This document shows positions 1 through 6,523 of a stretch of 13,326 bases of DNA, piece by piece. The stretch covers positions 1 to 13,326 of the forward strand of contig JANYBE010000577.1 of the NCBI GenBank assembly GCA_025360945.1, in the 5' to 3' direction. Every line of letters starts with the position of its first letter. Within the stretch, counting starts at the first letter, position 1. The position numbers and the translations under genes were made by a program. Below the pieces are notes generated by a model. It did no database searches. It worked only from the letters and a program-made list of their open reading frames with translations, and was not told the DNA's origin. This stretch comes from Rhizobacter sp. Lineage in GTDB: Bacteria > Pseudomonadota > Gammaproteobacteria > Burkholderiales > Burkholderiaceae_C.

Positions 1-2
1 GC

Positions 3-152
3 CACCCGCAGGCGCTGCAACTGCGCTACCTGGAGACGCTGACGGTAATTGCCGCCGACAAGAACTCGACCATCGTGTTCCCGTTGCCTCTGGACATCAT
101 CGGGCCCATGCTGCGCCTGCTGGACCGCAAGCCGGCGTCGCCGGCCGAATAG
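3..152 (+). CDS. Slipin/stomatin-like SPFH protein, 3' end only
   Basis: The first 49 codons visible run open from the window edge to a TAG at 150-152. The segment LRYLETLTVIAADKNSTIVF followed by PLPLDIIGPM resembles the C-terminal end of slipin (bacterial stomatin, Band 7/SPFH) proteins, where a helix ending in an ADKNSTIVFPLP-type motif follows the SPFH domain. Slipins are membrane-anchored oligomeric scaffold proteins, often next to an NfeD-type protease partner, but the upstream part is outside the window. The gene ends 16 bases before the end of the convergent pcm gene. The family call rests on this short tail only. Confidence 0.7.
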   Translation, partial: HPQALQLRYLETLTVIAADKNSTIVFPLPLDIIGPMLRLLDRKPASPAE

Positions 153-168
153 CGCCCTCCTCCGCACC

Positions 169-849
169 TCAGCTGTCGTCGTCGAGCAGCGAGAACTGCA
201 CGGCAAAGATATCCCGCGTCGAGACCGTGTCATCGGCGTCCTTCTCGACCAGGATGAGTTGCTGTGCATCGGGCGGGCCGGCGGGGATCACCATCTTGCC
301 GCCGGGCTTCAGCTGGTAGATGAGGGATGACGGGATCAGCTCGACCGCTGCCGAAACGATCACTTTGTCGAACGGCGCGTGCTCGGGCCAGCCGTGCCAG
401 CCGTTGCCGACTCGGATCTCGACGTTGCCGCAGCGCTGCCGAGCCAGCCGGCGAATTGCCTGCTCGGCCAGCTCTTCGATCAGTTCAATGCTGTAAACCC
501 GCCGCGCGAGTTCCGCCAAGATCGCCGTCTGATAGCCGAAACCAGTGCCGATCTCGAGCACCGTATCGGTCGGCCGCAGGTCGAGTAGGTCGGTCATCAC
601 GGCGACGATGAACGGCTGCGAGATGGTCTTGCCGGACCCGACTGGCAAGGGCGTGTCGGCGTAGGCATAGGGTTGCATCTCCAGCGGCACGAACTCGTGG
701 CGCGGCACCTTGGCCAGCGCCGCCATGACCCGAGGACCCAGTGCCGCCTTGCCCAACTGACCGCACGAATAAATCGTCTTGGCGGCGATGAGCGCGAGCA
801 TCCCCTGACGTGATTCGGAGAAGTCGTCGTCGCTCATGACCACGCCCAT
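169..849 (-). CDS. pcm: Protein-L-isoaspartate O-methyltransferase
   Basis: This SAM-dependent cytoplasmic enzyme methylates L-isoaspartyl residues in aged proteins so that they can revert to normal aspartyl linkages. The 226-residue product has the family hallmarks in order: the substrate-side segment GSGKTISQPFIVA (about 71-83), SAM motif I LEIGTGFGYQTA (98-109), the acidic residue after motif I (E122), and the segment GNGWHGWPEHAPFDKVIVSAA (148-168). The length is normal for bacterial Pcm. Two starts are possible. ATG at 849 has a GAGG about 6 bases upstream; ATG at 837 gives the more family-like start MSDDDF, with an AGGATG somewhat farther upstream. The gene lies directly downstream of tonB on the same strand and is probably co-transcribed. 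It converges on the slipin gene. Confidence 0.95.
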   Translation of the reverse strand: MGVVMSDDDFSESRQGMLALIAAKTIYSCGQLGKAALGPRVMAALAKVPRHEFVPLEMQPYAYADTPLPVGSGKTISQPFIVAVMTDLLDLRPTDTVLEIGTGFGYQTAILAELARRVYSIELIEELAEQAIRRLARQRCGNVEIRVGNGWHGWPEHAPFDKVIVSAAVELIPSSLIYQLKPGGKMVIPAGPPDAQQLILVEKDADDTVSTRDIFAVQFSLLDDDS

Positions 850-850
850 C

Positions 851-1609
851 CTACGCCTCGGGCAGCGCCCATGTCACGAATGCCGGGCCACTCATTCGAG
901 CCTCCAGACGTATTCGACGGCGCCTCGCAGCGACTCGGGCATGCCATCGACCGTCCCTGGCCGGCCACGGCATTTGGTGACCGCGTCGACGGTCCAGCGG
1001 TCCAGCGGTCCAGCGGTCCAGCATCTTGTGCTCGCGCGACGCTCCGGCCGTGCGCTCGATCGGGGTCTCGGAGACGCCGCCGCGGGCATCCATCACGAAG
1101 CTGACCACCACCGTCCCACTCACGCCGGCACGCACAGCTGCAGCGCCGTACTCGGGCTTGGCGCACTGATTGAAGTCGAGCGATGGTGCGGTTCTCATCG
1201 GCACCGCGGGCGCCGGGAGTGCCACACGAACCGTCGGCGCGACGGGGGCATGCGGCGGCGCCGCCTGCCCCACTGGCTGAGAGATCGTGACCTGCGCTGG
1301 AGGCGCCACCAACGTGGCGGCGGTGATGGTCGGCGCGATCGACCAAGGCGCCGTGATGCGTACCTCCGGCGAGGGCACGAATACCGGCGGCGGCGGCGCA
1401 AACTCGGGTGGCGGCAGGAGCGGCGTTTCGGGCGGCGGCGGCTTGATCTCCACAAGGATTTTGGTCTCGACCGGGATCTTGATGATGTCGATCGCTTTGC
1501 GCGCCAGAATGGTCACCAAGAACCAGCCAAACAATAAGTGCTTCACCAGCACGATGCTGGCACCCGCCAGAACGCGGGCAGACGCGCGTTGCCGCTCGGT
1601 GTAGTTCAT
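851..1609 (-). CDS. tonB: Energy transducer TonB, C-terminal domain frameshifted by an 8-bp tandem repeat
   Basis: TonB couples the inner-membrane proton gradient (via ExbB/ExbD) to outer-membrane receptors. The open frame (252 residues) has a short cytoplasmic N-terminus, one membrane anchor at about 14-36, a proline-rich periplasmic spacer (about 57-140) and the start of a TonB C-terminal domain (about 145-198: FNQCAKPEYGAAAVRAGVSG, then a VVVSFVMDARG strand). At residue 197-198 the frame enters four GCTGGACC units and then continues as an arginine-rich tail ending at 851 that does not look like TonB. The natural end, VDAVTKC...GTVDGMPESL...VEYVWRLE-stop, lies in another frame and ends at 892. 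Removing two units gives an uninterrupted 233-residue TonB, and adding one gives 241. The gene is therefore phase-variable, a pseudogene, or affected by a sequence error. It overlaps the upstream region of pcm. Confidence 0.85.
   Translation of the reverse strand: MNYTERQRASARVLAGASIVLVKHLLFGWFLVTILARKAIDIIKIPVETKILVEIKPPPPETPLLPPPEFAPPPPVFVPSPEVRITAPWSIAPTITAATLVAPPAQVTISQPVGQAAPPHAPVAPTVRVALPAPAVPMRTAPSLDFNQCAKPEYGAAAVRAGVSGTVVVSFVMDARGGVSETPIERTAGASREHKMLDRWTAGPLDRRRGHQMPWPARDGRWHARVAARRRRIRLEARMSGPAFVTWALPEA
991..1022 (+). repeat. Four perfect tandem copies of the octamer GGTCCAGC inside tonB
   Basis: Read on the plus strand, GGTCCAGC occurs four times without interruption (991-998, 999-1006, 1007-1014, 1015-1022). 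On the coding minus strand the unit is GCTGGACC. The unit length is not a multiple of three, so every gain or loss changes the tonB reading frame. With four copies the conserved C-terminus is out of frame; with two or five copies it is in frame. Such units can arise and change by slipped-strand mispairing. Confidence 0.95.
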
Positions 1610-1767
1610 GCGCCACTGGCCTCGTTGGACTTCACCCTTCGGTCTTGAGACCGCGCCGGGCGCACACTGGTTCCGCGCACACTCGGCCCGGGCGAGGCGA
1701 TGGAACGGGGCGGAGACGCGGCGCTCTGAAACAAGCCCGTACGTGGTTGCCGGCCGGAGGTATGGCC

Positions 1768-2132
1768 ATGAAGCAAATTAAGCATTGGCAAGACCCGTCA
1801 ACGCGACGCTTGGTGCGTGTTTGGCTCTCTCCCCCTGGGCCACGGGCTTTTCTGGCGACACCGTCGCCACCGCCAACGCGGTGATCATTGGCCTGGCGCT
1901 CATTGCCGGCGCGCTCGGCGCGATGCTGTTTCCACGTGCTTGGGAAGAATGGACCGAAGCGGTACTCGGGCTATGGCTGATCGTGTCGCCCTGGGCGCTC
2001 GGCTTCGGCACGCATGCCGACGCTCGTCGCGCGGCGGTCGTCACCGGCATCGCGGTGGCGACGCTGGCGTTGTGGACGCTTGCGACCGACAAGGACTACA
2101 GCGCCTGGCTGCGCGACGGGACAGCGCCTTGA
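1768..2132 (+). CDS. SPW-repeat membrane protein, frameshifted near its N-terminus
   Basis: The product carries two SPW motifs, LALSPWATGF and LWLIVSPWALGF, each within hydrophobic segments, as in SPW-repeat (PF03779-type) small membrane proteins of unknown function. The second half has further membrane helices and ends KDYSAWLRDGTAP. The long open frame (115 residues) would have to start at TTG 1785 without a visible ribosome binding site. The expected N-terminus MKQIKHWQDP is present one frame away from ATG 1768, which has GGAGG at 1756-1760 with 7-base spacing. The two join naturally (HWQDP-VNATLG) if one base is restored at about 1794-1797 (GACCCGTCAAC, expected GACCCGGTCAAC). This is a recent one-base deletion or a sequencing error. 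The gene is divergent from tonB across about 158 bases. Confidence 0.75.
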
Positions 2133-2153
2133 GGGCGTCACGCATAAGCGCTT

Positions 2154-2177
2154 GCCGCGGGTCGGCCGGCCCGCGGC
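2154..2177. other. GC-rich perfect hairpin after the SPW gene
   Basis: GCCGCGGG (2154-2161) and CCCGCGGC (2170-2177) form a perfect 8-bp stem around an 8-base loop, 21 bases after the SPW stop codon. No T-run follows, so it is not a standard intrinsic terminator. It may attenuate or stabilise the 3' end of the transcript. Confidence 0.45.
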
Positions 2178-2281
2178 ATGATCTGGCGTTGCGCCTCGTC
2201 GCGGAGCACACTGCGGACTGGCTGATGCGGCGTCACGTCCTGTCCAGGGCAGCGTCGGTCGCCTTGCACACGGAGGCCCTC

Positions 2282-2761
2282 ATGTCCATCCCATCGCGTC
2301 TATCCAGCTACCTCGATCAACGCGGCGCGCGCTACGAGATCTGTGTGCATGAGCCCAGCAGCAACAGTGCGCAAACCGCGCGCAGCGCCCGTGTCTCACC
2401 CCACCAGCTCGCCAAGCCGGTCATCGTCGAAGACGACGCCGGCTTGGTCATGGTGGTGCTGCCGGCCGACCGGAACGTCAGGCTCGGTGAGTTGTCACGG
2501 GCGCTTGACCACAAGCATCTGCGGCTTGCCGAGAAGAGCCGCGTGGAGGCGCTGTTCGCGGACTGCGAGCACGGTGCCGTGCCTGCGCTCGGCATGGCCT
2601 GGGGCATCGAGACCGTCGTCGACGACGAGCTCGAAGCCAGCGAGGTCGTCTACATGGAAGGCGGCGATCATGAGCGCCTGTTGCGAATGTCGCACGATCA
2701 GTTTCACGCGCTGATGCTCGCTGAACGGCACGGGCATTTTAGTGGCCATCCGATCCATTGA
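2282..2761 (+). CDS. YbaK/EbsC-type aminoacyl-tRNA deacylase family protein
   Basis: This 159-residue protein has the YbaK/EbsC fold signature. These domains hydrolyse mischarged aminoacyl-tRNAs in trans or act as free-standing editing domains. Visible elements are the N-terminal helix SRLSSYLDQRGARYEICVHE, the central segment HQLAKPVIVEDDAGLVMVVL (about 41-60) with the conserved lysine K45, and the glycine-rich stretch GAVPALG (98-104). The late segment YMEGGDHERLLRMSHDQF takes the place of the usual substrate-pocket strand. The start ATG 2282 is supported by GGAGG at 2272-2276 with 5-base spacing. Family members of this length occur as stress-associated single genes in betaproteobacteria. 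The tRNA substrate cannot be deduced from the sequence. Confidence 0.85.
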   Translation: MSIPSRLSSYLDQRGARYEICVHEPSSNSAQTARSARVSPHQLAKPVIVEDDAGLVMVVLPADRNVRLGELSRALDHKHLRLAEKSRVEALFADCEHGAVPALGMAWGIETVVDDELEASEVVYMEGGDHERLLRMSHDQFHALMLAERHGHFSGHPIH

Positions 2762-2829
2762 GTCGCTGCGGCGCATCTGCAAGCGCACCGAAGCGCCCGC
2801 TGTTCACCTCAGCTCATGACGAGGCCCGC

Positions 2830-3036
2830 ATGGACCAAGAAACCTTCAATCTCAGTCTTCGCAAGTTCCTCAAGACAGTGGGCGTCGGTTCTCAGCGTGA
2901 GATCGAACAGGTGGTTGCGAAGGCCGTCGCCTCAGGAGCGATCACCGGGGGCGAGACGCTCGCAGTGACGATGACCTTGAGAATCGACGCCTTAAAGTTC
3001 GAGTTTATGTTCGACGGCGAGATCAGGCTTGAGTAG
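2830..3036 (+). CDS. DUF6494 family small protein
   Basis: This 68-residue acidic/amphipathic protein begins MDQETFNLSLRKFLKTVGVG, continues SQREIEQVVAKAVASG and ends FEFMFDGEIRLE. It matches the pattern of the short DUF6494 proteins (M-D-x-E-T-F-N-x-S-x-R-K-F-L-K-x-V-G-V at the start and a D-G-E-I-x-L-E end). The length is typical. There is no signal peptide or membrane segment, so it should be cytoplasmic. The function of the family is unknown. It lies 68 bases after the YbaK-like gene and 52 bases before the CBS gene in the same direction, so the three may share a transcript. Confidence 0.8.
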   Translation: MDQETFNLSLRKFLKTVGVGSQREIEQVVAKAVASGAITGGETLAVTMTLRIDALKFEFMFDGEIRLE

Positions 3037-3088
3037 GGTCGCGACACTGCGCAAAGCGTTTGTCCACCCCTGAGCGTCGAGAAGCCCC

Positions 3089-3529
3089 ATGACCACGGTC
3101 GCCGACATCCTGAAATCCAAAGCCAGCACGGCGGTTCACGCCGTCGATCCGGCGGAGTCGGTGCTCGAAGCGGTCCGCTTGATGGCGCAGGAGAACATAG
3201 GCGCGCTGCTGGTCGTCGAACGCGACCAGGTCGTCGGCATCGTCACCGAGCGCGACTATGCACGCAAGGTCGCGCTGAGGGCCCGCGCGTCGAGAGACAC
3301 CCCCGTGCGCGACATCATGACCAGCCCAGTCATGTATGTGCGACCGCATCAGACGAGCGAGGAATGCATGGCGCTGATGACCGAGAACCGGCTGCGCCAT
3401 CTGCCGGTCATGGATGGAGGCAAGCTGATGGGCCTGATCTCGATCGGCGACCTGGTGAAGGACATCATCTCCGGGCAGAGGTTCATCATCGAGCAAATGG
3501 AACACTACATTTCGGGGCAGCGCGGGTGA
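3089..3529 (+). CDS. Tandem CBS domain protein
   Basis: This 146-residue protein consists almost entirely of two CBS domains forming a Bateman module. CBS1 spans about 8-66 (VDPAESVLEAVRLMAQENIG, then ALLVVERDQVVGIVTERDYAR) and CBS2 spans about 75-130 (MTSPVMYVRPHQTSEECMALM, then LRHLPVMDGGKLMGLISIGD). Such modules bind adenosyl ligands (AMP, ATP, SAM or NAD) and sense energy or redox state. The GxVTERDY and GLISIGDLV signatures carry the aspartates that usually contact ribose. The weak CGAGAAG before ATG 3089 is the only ribosome binding site seen. The C-terminal helix FIIEQMEHYISG is typical of the betaproteobacterial stand-alone form. It could regulate a partner in trans; none is identifiable here. 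Confidence 0.92.
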   Translation: MTTVADILKSKASTAVHAVDPAESVLEAVRLMAQENIGALLVVERDQVVGIVTERDYARKVALRARASRDTPVRDIMTSPVMYVRPHQTSEECMALMTENRLRHLPVMDGGKLMGLISIGDLVKDIISGQRFIIEQMEHYISGQRG

Positions 3530-4015
3530 TCGATCGTCGCGCTCGAAGGCTTCAGCCGATCGGACCGGAAAGGACGGGCGCCACGCAGTGGTCGGACCGC
3601 AGCACGGCGAACAATCCGAACGCGTAGACGATCGAATAGCGGAACGTCAACATGGCCGGACGCTCGACGCGGGGCTCTGTCGCAATGGAAGCCCTCAGTC
3701 GGTAGGCGAATCGCGGGATACCTTCAACGCAAGCCTGGCACTGCAACGCTGGGTGATTGAAGTGTTCGTGCGCGCGAGCCCCGCGCGACATCCAACAACG
3801 TGGATGGTCCATGCGCCAAAGGGAGAAGACTTGTGAATCGATCAGCGCTCGATGAAAGGCGGACTGCCGTGGATTGGTGGTTCATTTGCAAGGCCTCAAA
3901 CTCGGGTCAGCGCAACGCGCTCAGAAGACCCCGCACGGACCAGGGTGGCCGCGGTTTCCGAGTGCCGGCCGGGCGATTAAGCTTTCAGTTTCGAAACTCG
4001 TGAAAGGAGCCGCCT
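3530..4015. other. Gene-poor stretch between the CBS gene and the small exported peptide gene
   Basis: No intact recognised gene is seen in these 486 bases. The first part contains a possible ctaB remnant on the minus strand. Bases 3833-4003 form a small plus-strand frame (about 56 codons) starting with GTG after a GGGAGAAG. Its arginine-rich translation resembles nothing I recognise, so it is not called. The end of the stretch carries the ribosome binding site AAGGAG (4004-4009) of the next gene. Confidence 0.6.
3552..3690 (-). pseudogene. Possible remnant of the ctaB (heme O synthase) C-terminus
   Basis: On the minus strand the translation LTFRYSIVYAFGLFAVLRSDH followed by CVAPVLSGPIG and TGA (3552-3554) resembles the final helix of protoheme IX farnesyltransferases, which typically end in an (R)-x-TFRYSI-x-Y-x-x-LFA-x-L-x-x-DH pattern. 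The preceding residues (AYRLRASIATEPRVERPAM) fit only loosely, and nothing upstream shows the active-site motifs of the enzyme. I therefore read it as a leftover 3' end. It is recalled from family pattern, not searched, and may be chance hydrophobic sequence. Confidence 0.35.
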
Positions 4016-4225
4016 ATGAAGCCATTCCTGATCGCGCTCGCCTTCGTCGGCGCCAACGCGATGGCCTGTTCTGACACCGCCATGGATGCATTGGCGCCCA
4101 GCACCGACAAACCTGTCGTCGCCGTCGTGAAGGCCAAGCCCGCGGCACCGCGAGCGAACACGAAGACGGTGACCAAGGTCGCTGTGAAGCCGACGACGGA
4201 CGTGCGTAAGGCCACGACGCTGTAG
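4016..4225 (+). CDS. Small exported basic peptide, putative lipoprotein
   Basis: This 69-residue product has an N-terminal signal-like segment MKPFLIALAFVGANAMACSD and a mature part rich in K, A, P, V and T (VVAVVKAKPAAPRANTKTVT, then KVAVKPTTDVRKATTL), giving a strongly basic, probably disordered tail. Cys18 could be lipidated, although the preceding AMA is an atypical lipobox; cleavage after ANA by signal peptidase I is the alternative. The start is well supported by AAGGAG at 4004-4009 with 6-base spacing. A strong intrinsic terminator follows 16 bases after the stop, so this looks like a genuine single-gene transcription unit. No homologous family is recognised and the function is unknown. 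Confidence 0.65.
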   Translation: MKPFLIALAFVGANAMACSDTAMDALAPSTDKPVVAVVKAKPAAPRANTKTVTKVAVKPTTDVRKATTL

Positions 4226-4241
4226 CGCGTGGCAGCCGTGC

Positions 4242-4280
4242 GCCGGGCCCGGTGCTGCACCGGCCCGGCATTTTTTTGTT
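4242..4280 (+). terminator. Intrinsic terminator of the small exported peptide gene
   Basis: GCCGGGCCCGGTG (4242-4254), loop CTG, and CACCGGCCCGGC (4258-4269) form a very GC-rich stem of 12 pairs with one bulged C. An A and seven Ts (4271-4277) follow. The geometry is that of a Rho-independent terminator reading on the plus strand. Confidence 0.9.
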
Positions 4281-4389
4281 TGGCGCGCGAACCCGGGCAG
4301 CCGGCCGGTCGAGCAGCCATCTGGTCATCAACCTCGGGGACACCTCCGGCCACACCAAAATGAGCTCTGGCAGCTGCTGCTGCTTTCGC

Positions 4390-5016
4390 TCAGACCAGTT
4401 TGACGTTCTTGAGGGGCAGGCTGCGAACCGGCTTGCCGGTTGCAGAATGGATGGCATTGAGCACGCTCGGTGTCACGACGCAAATCGTCGACTCGCCCAC
4501 GCCGCCCCAGAAGTCGTACGAAGGCACGATCACAGTCTCCACCTTAGGCATCTCGGCCAGCCTGAGGATCGGGTAGCTGTGGAAATTAAGTTCGCTCGCG
4601 CGCCCGTTGGCGATGCTGATCTCGCCATACAGAGCGGCCGACAGGCCGTAAGCCACCGAGCCCTGCACCTGCGCCGCGATCTGGTCAGGGTTCACCGCGT
4701 GTCCGCAGTTCAGCGCAAGGACCATGCGATGCACCCTGAGCTCGCCGCGCGGGCTGACCGACACCTCGGCCACCGCTGCGGAGTAGCTGCCATAACCCAT
4801 GAACTGTGCGATGCCGCGGTGCACCCCGGCAGGCAGCGGCTTGCCCCCGGCGGCATGTTCGGCCGCAGCGCCGAGTACCGCCAGGTGCTTCAGATGCTTG
4901 CCCATCATGCGACGGCCAAAGGCCAGCGGATGCACGCCTGCTGCTCGCGCCACCTCGTCGATGAAGCACTCCATGTAGACGCCGTTCTGGTTCGTGTTGA
5001 CGCCGCGCCACGGGCC
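4390..5016 (-). pseudogene. C-terminal fragment of an IorB-like xanthine dehydrogenase-family molybdopterin-binding subunit
   Basis: About 209 codons remain of a protein that is normally around 700-770 residues. The fragment reads GPWRGVNTNQNGVYMECFID, then EVARAAGVHPLAFGRRMM, AALNCGHAVNPDQ-type sequence (LALNCGHAVNPDQIAAQVQG), and VGESTICVVTPSVLNAIHSATGKPVR near the end. The VNPD and GGVGE segments are conserved in the C-terminal cofactor and active-site region of isoquinoline 1-oxidoreductase beta-type subunits, which are periplasmic or membrane-associated molybdenum hydroxylases. The frame runs into TGA at 5017-5019, and a one-base shift would extend it only a few residues (CAPV). Beyond that the DNA belongs to an HtrA-like gene on the other strand. 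All N-terminal molybdopterin-binding parts and the [2Fe-2S] partner subunit are missing. It is almost certainly non-functional. Confidence 0.85.
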
Positions 5017-5405
5017 TCACCGGCGCACAGTCGCTGTGCATTGCGGTGCCATCCGATACAGCACGCTGGGTCGTCAGCGAACTTATGCGTCACGGCCGTG
5101 CGCGCCGGGCCTGGCTGGGCATCGCGGCGCAGACGGTGCCGGTACCCCGCCGCTCCGTGCTTCACCACGGCCTGGAGGTGGCGAGCGCGGTGAGCGTCGA
5201 CGAAGTGTTGTCAGACAGCCCGGCAGAACGTGCCGGGGTTCGCGCTGGTGATCGCATCGTGCGGGTCAATCGTTTGCCGACGCAGGATGTGGACACCTTG
5301 CACCGCCTGCTGGGCGGTGAGCGCATCGGGCGCAAAGTGCGCGGAGAGCTTCTTCGCGGCCCACAGAAAATGGCGCTCGATCTTGTCCCGGCGGCGCGCG
5401 TCTGA
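5010..5405 (+). pseudogene. C-terminal fragment of an HtrA/DegP-like S1C serine protease (PDZ domain)
   Basis: The plus-strand frame reads TGLTGAQSLCIAVPSDTARW (from about 5010), VVSELMRHGRARRAWLGIAA, and then a PDZ domain with DEVLSDSPAERAGVRAGDRI followed by VRVNRLPTQDVDTLHRLLGG. GAQSLCIAVPSDTA matches the end of the trypsin-like domain of HtrA proteases, just after the catalytic serine region. The His-Asp-Ser triad and the signal or membrane anchor are absent, and TGA occurs at 4998-5000 in the same frame. A frame from GTG 5046 could be expressed as a free PDZ domain of 119 residues, but no ribosome binding site supports it. The fragment abuts the dehydrogenase fragment with its broken 5' side. 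Confidence 0.8.
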
Positions 5406-5488
5406 AGAACTCAAGAACGCAAAATAGGTCTGAAACATGAGCACACTCGCCGACCCACCTACCCGCGAGCAACTGCCCTATGGCTGCT

Positions 5489-6523
5489 CTAGGCGACACA
5501 CGCCCGCGCCATGCTGGGCGGGCCATCGCTCTCGCCGGCCAGCAGCGCCGGCATGCGCAGACGCTGCAGTGATTCGGGCGCAACCCCCTTGAGCCGTGCC
5601 AGCACCAGTTCCGCCAGCAGCGTGCCAACCAGGTCCGCCGTTGGTTGGTCGATCGACGTGATCGGGCTGCGGATCACCGAATCCGGACCGAGACCGTCGT
5701 AGACGATCACCGACAGGTCTACTCCCAGCACACGCCCGGCATGCAACGCGGCATGCACCGCGCCGGCGCCGGCCAAGTGGTTGTCCACCAGCACGGCGGT
5801 TGGCGGTTCGGGCAAGGCGAGCAAGCGCTGCATCGCCGCGTATCCGGAGCGCCGGTCCAACGCGAAGCGTTGCACCGCATTGAGGTCCAACGTCAGGCCG
5901 GCGCCCTGCAGCGCACCCGTGAAACCCTGGAACCGCTGTGCTGCGAAGTTGTATGCCGGTGGCGCACCCAGATAGCCGATCGTGCGATGGCCGAAGCCGA
6001 TCAGGCGCTCCGTGCCCATGCGCGCGCCGGCCACGTTGTCGAAGTCGAACCAAGCGTAAGGGGCGGCGAAGTTTGCGCTGCGCCCGTAGGCGACAAACGG
6101 CATGCGGTTGCTGTTTAGCAACTCGAGGCGGTCGTCGTCGACCTTGGTCCGAGCCACGACGAAAGCATCCACGCGGCGCCCTGCGATCGCGCGCTTGTAG
6201 GCCGCCAGCTCATCCTTGGCCGTGGCCGAGATGATGAGCAGATCCATGCCGACTTGCGCGAAGCTCTCGCTCATCGCGTGAACGACCTCGAGAAACTGCA
6301 GGTCGCCCAGATCACTCGGCGTGATCGGGAAGACGATGCCCACCGCGTCGGCGCGCCCGAGCGCCAAACCTCTGGCGCGCAAGTCGGGCTGGTAGTGATG
6401 GCGCGCCGCGGCCTGTTGGACGGCAATGCGGGTCGCCTCGGCCACCTCGGGATAGCCGTTGAGCGCGCGGCTCACCGTGGTCAGCGACAGGCCAAGTTCT
6501 TCCGCGATTTTCTTCAGCGACAT
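5489..6523 (-). CDS. aglR: LacI-family transcriptional regulator of the alpha-glucoside operon
   Basis: The 344-residue protein has an N-terminal LacI helix-turn-helix (LKKIAEELGLSLTTVSRALN, residues 3-22), a hinge region around 48-58 (LRARGLALG) and a periplasmic-binding-protein-like effector domain (VGIVFPITPSDLGD; later LVDNHLAGAGAVHAALHAG; VIVYDGLGPDSVIRSPITSI). I chose ATG 6523 rather than the longer open frame reaching 6655 because LacI proteins begin a few residues before the HTH and the extra 44 residues are low-complexity and basic. The ribosome binding site is weak. The gene is divergent from the binding-protein gene across 256 bases that contain two operator-like palindromes. It is expected to repress the operon and to be relieved by the alpha-glucoside or its product. 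The symbol rests on operon order, not on a search. Confidence 0.9.
   Translation of the reverse strand: MSLKKIAEELGLSLTTVSRALNGYPEVAEATRIAVQQAAARHHYQPDLRARGLALGRADAVGIVFPITPSDLGDLQFLEVVHAMSESFAQVGMDLLIISATAKDELAAYKRAIAGRRVDAFVVARTKVDDDRLELLNSNRMPFVAYGRSANFAAPYAWFDFDNVAGARMGTERLIGFGHRTIGYLGAPPAYNFAAQRFQGFTGALQGAGLTLDLNAVQRFALDRRSGYAAMQRLLALPEPPTAVLVDNHLAGAGAVHAALHAGRVLGVDLSVIVYDGLGPDSVIRSPITSIDQPTADLVGTLLAELVLARLKGVAPESLQRLRMPALLAGESDGPPSMARACVA

Noticed and set aside
3833..4003. Small plus-strand frame starting GTG after GGGAGAAG.
   Set aside because: Arginine-rich, no recognisable pattern, no conserved features; the ribosome-binding-like sequence alone is insufficient.
5437..5490. ATG 5437 starting MSTLADPPTREQLPYGCS after the htrA remnant, possibly the start of a gene cut by the agl cassette.
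   Set aside because: No clear ribosome binding site, only about 18 codons before it becomes the antisense of the LacI gene, and no family match.
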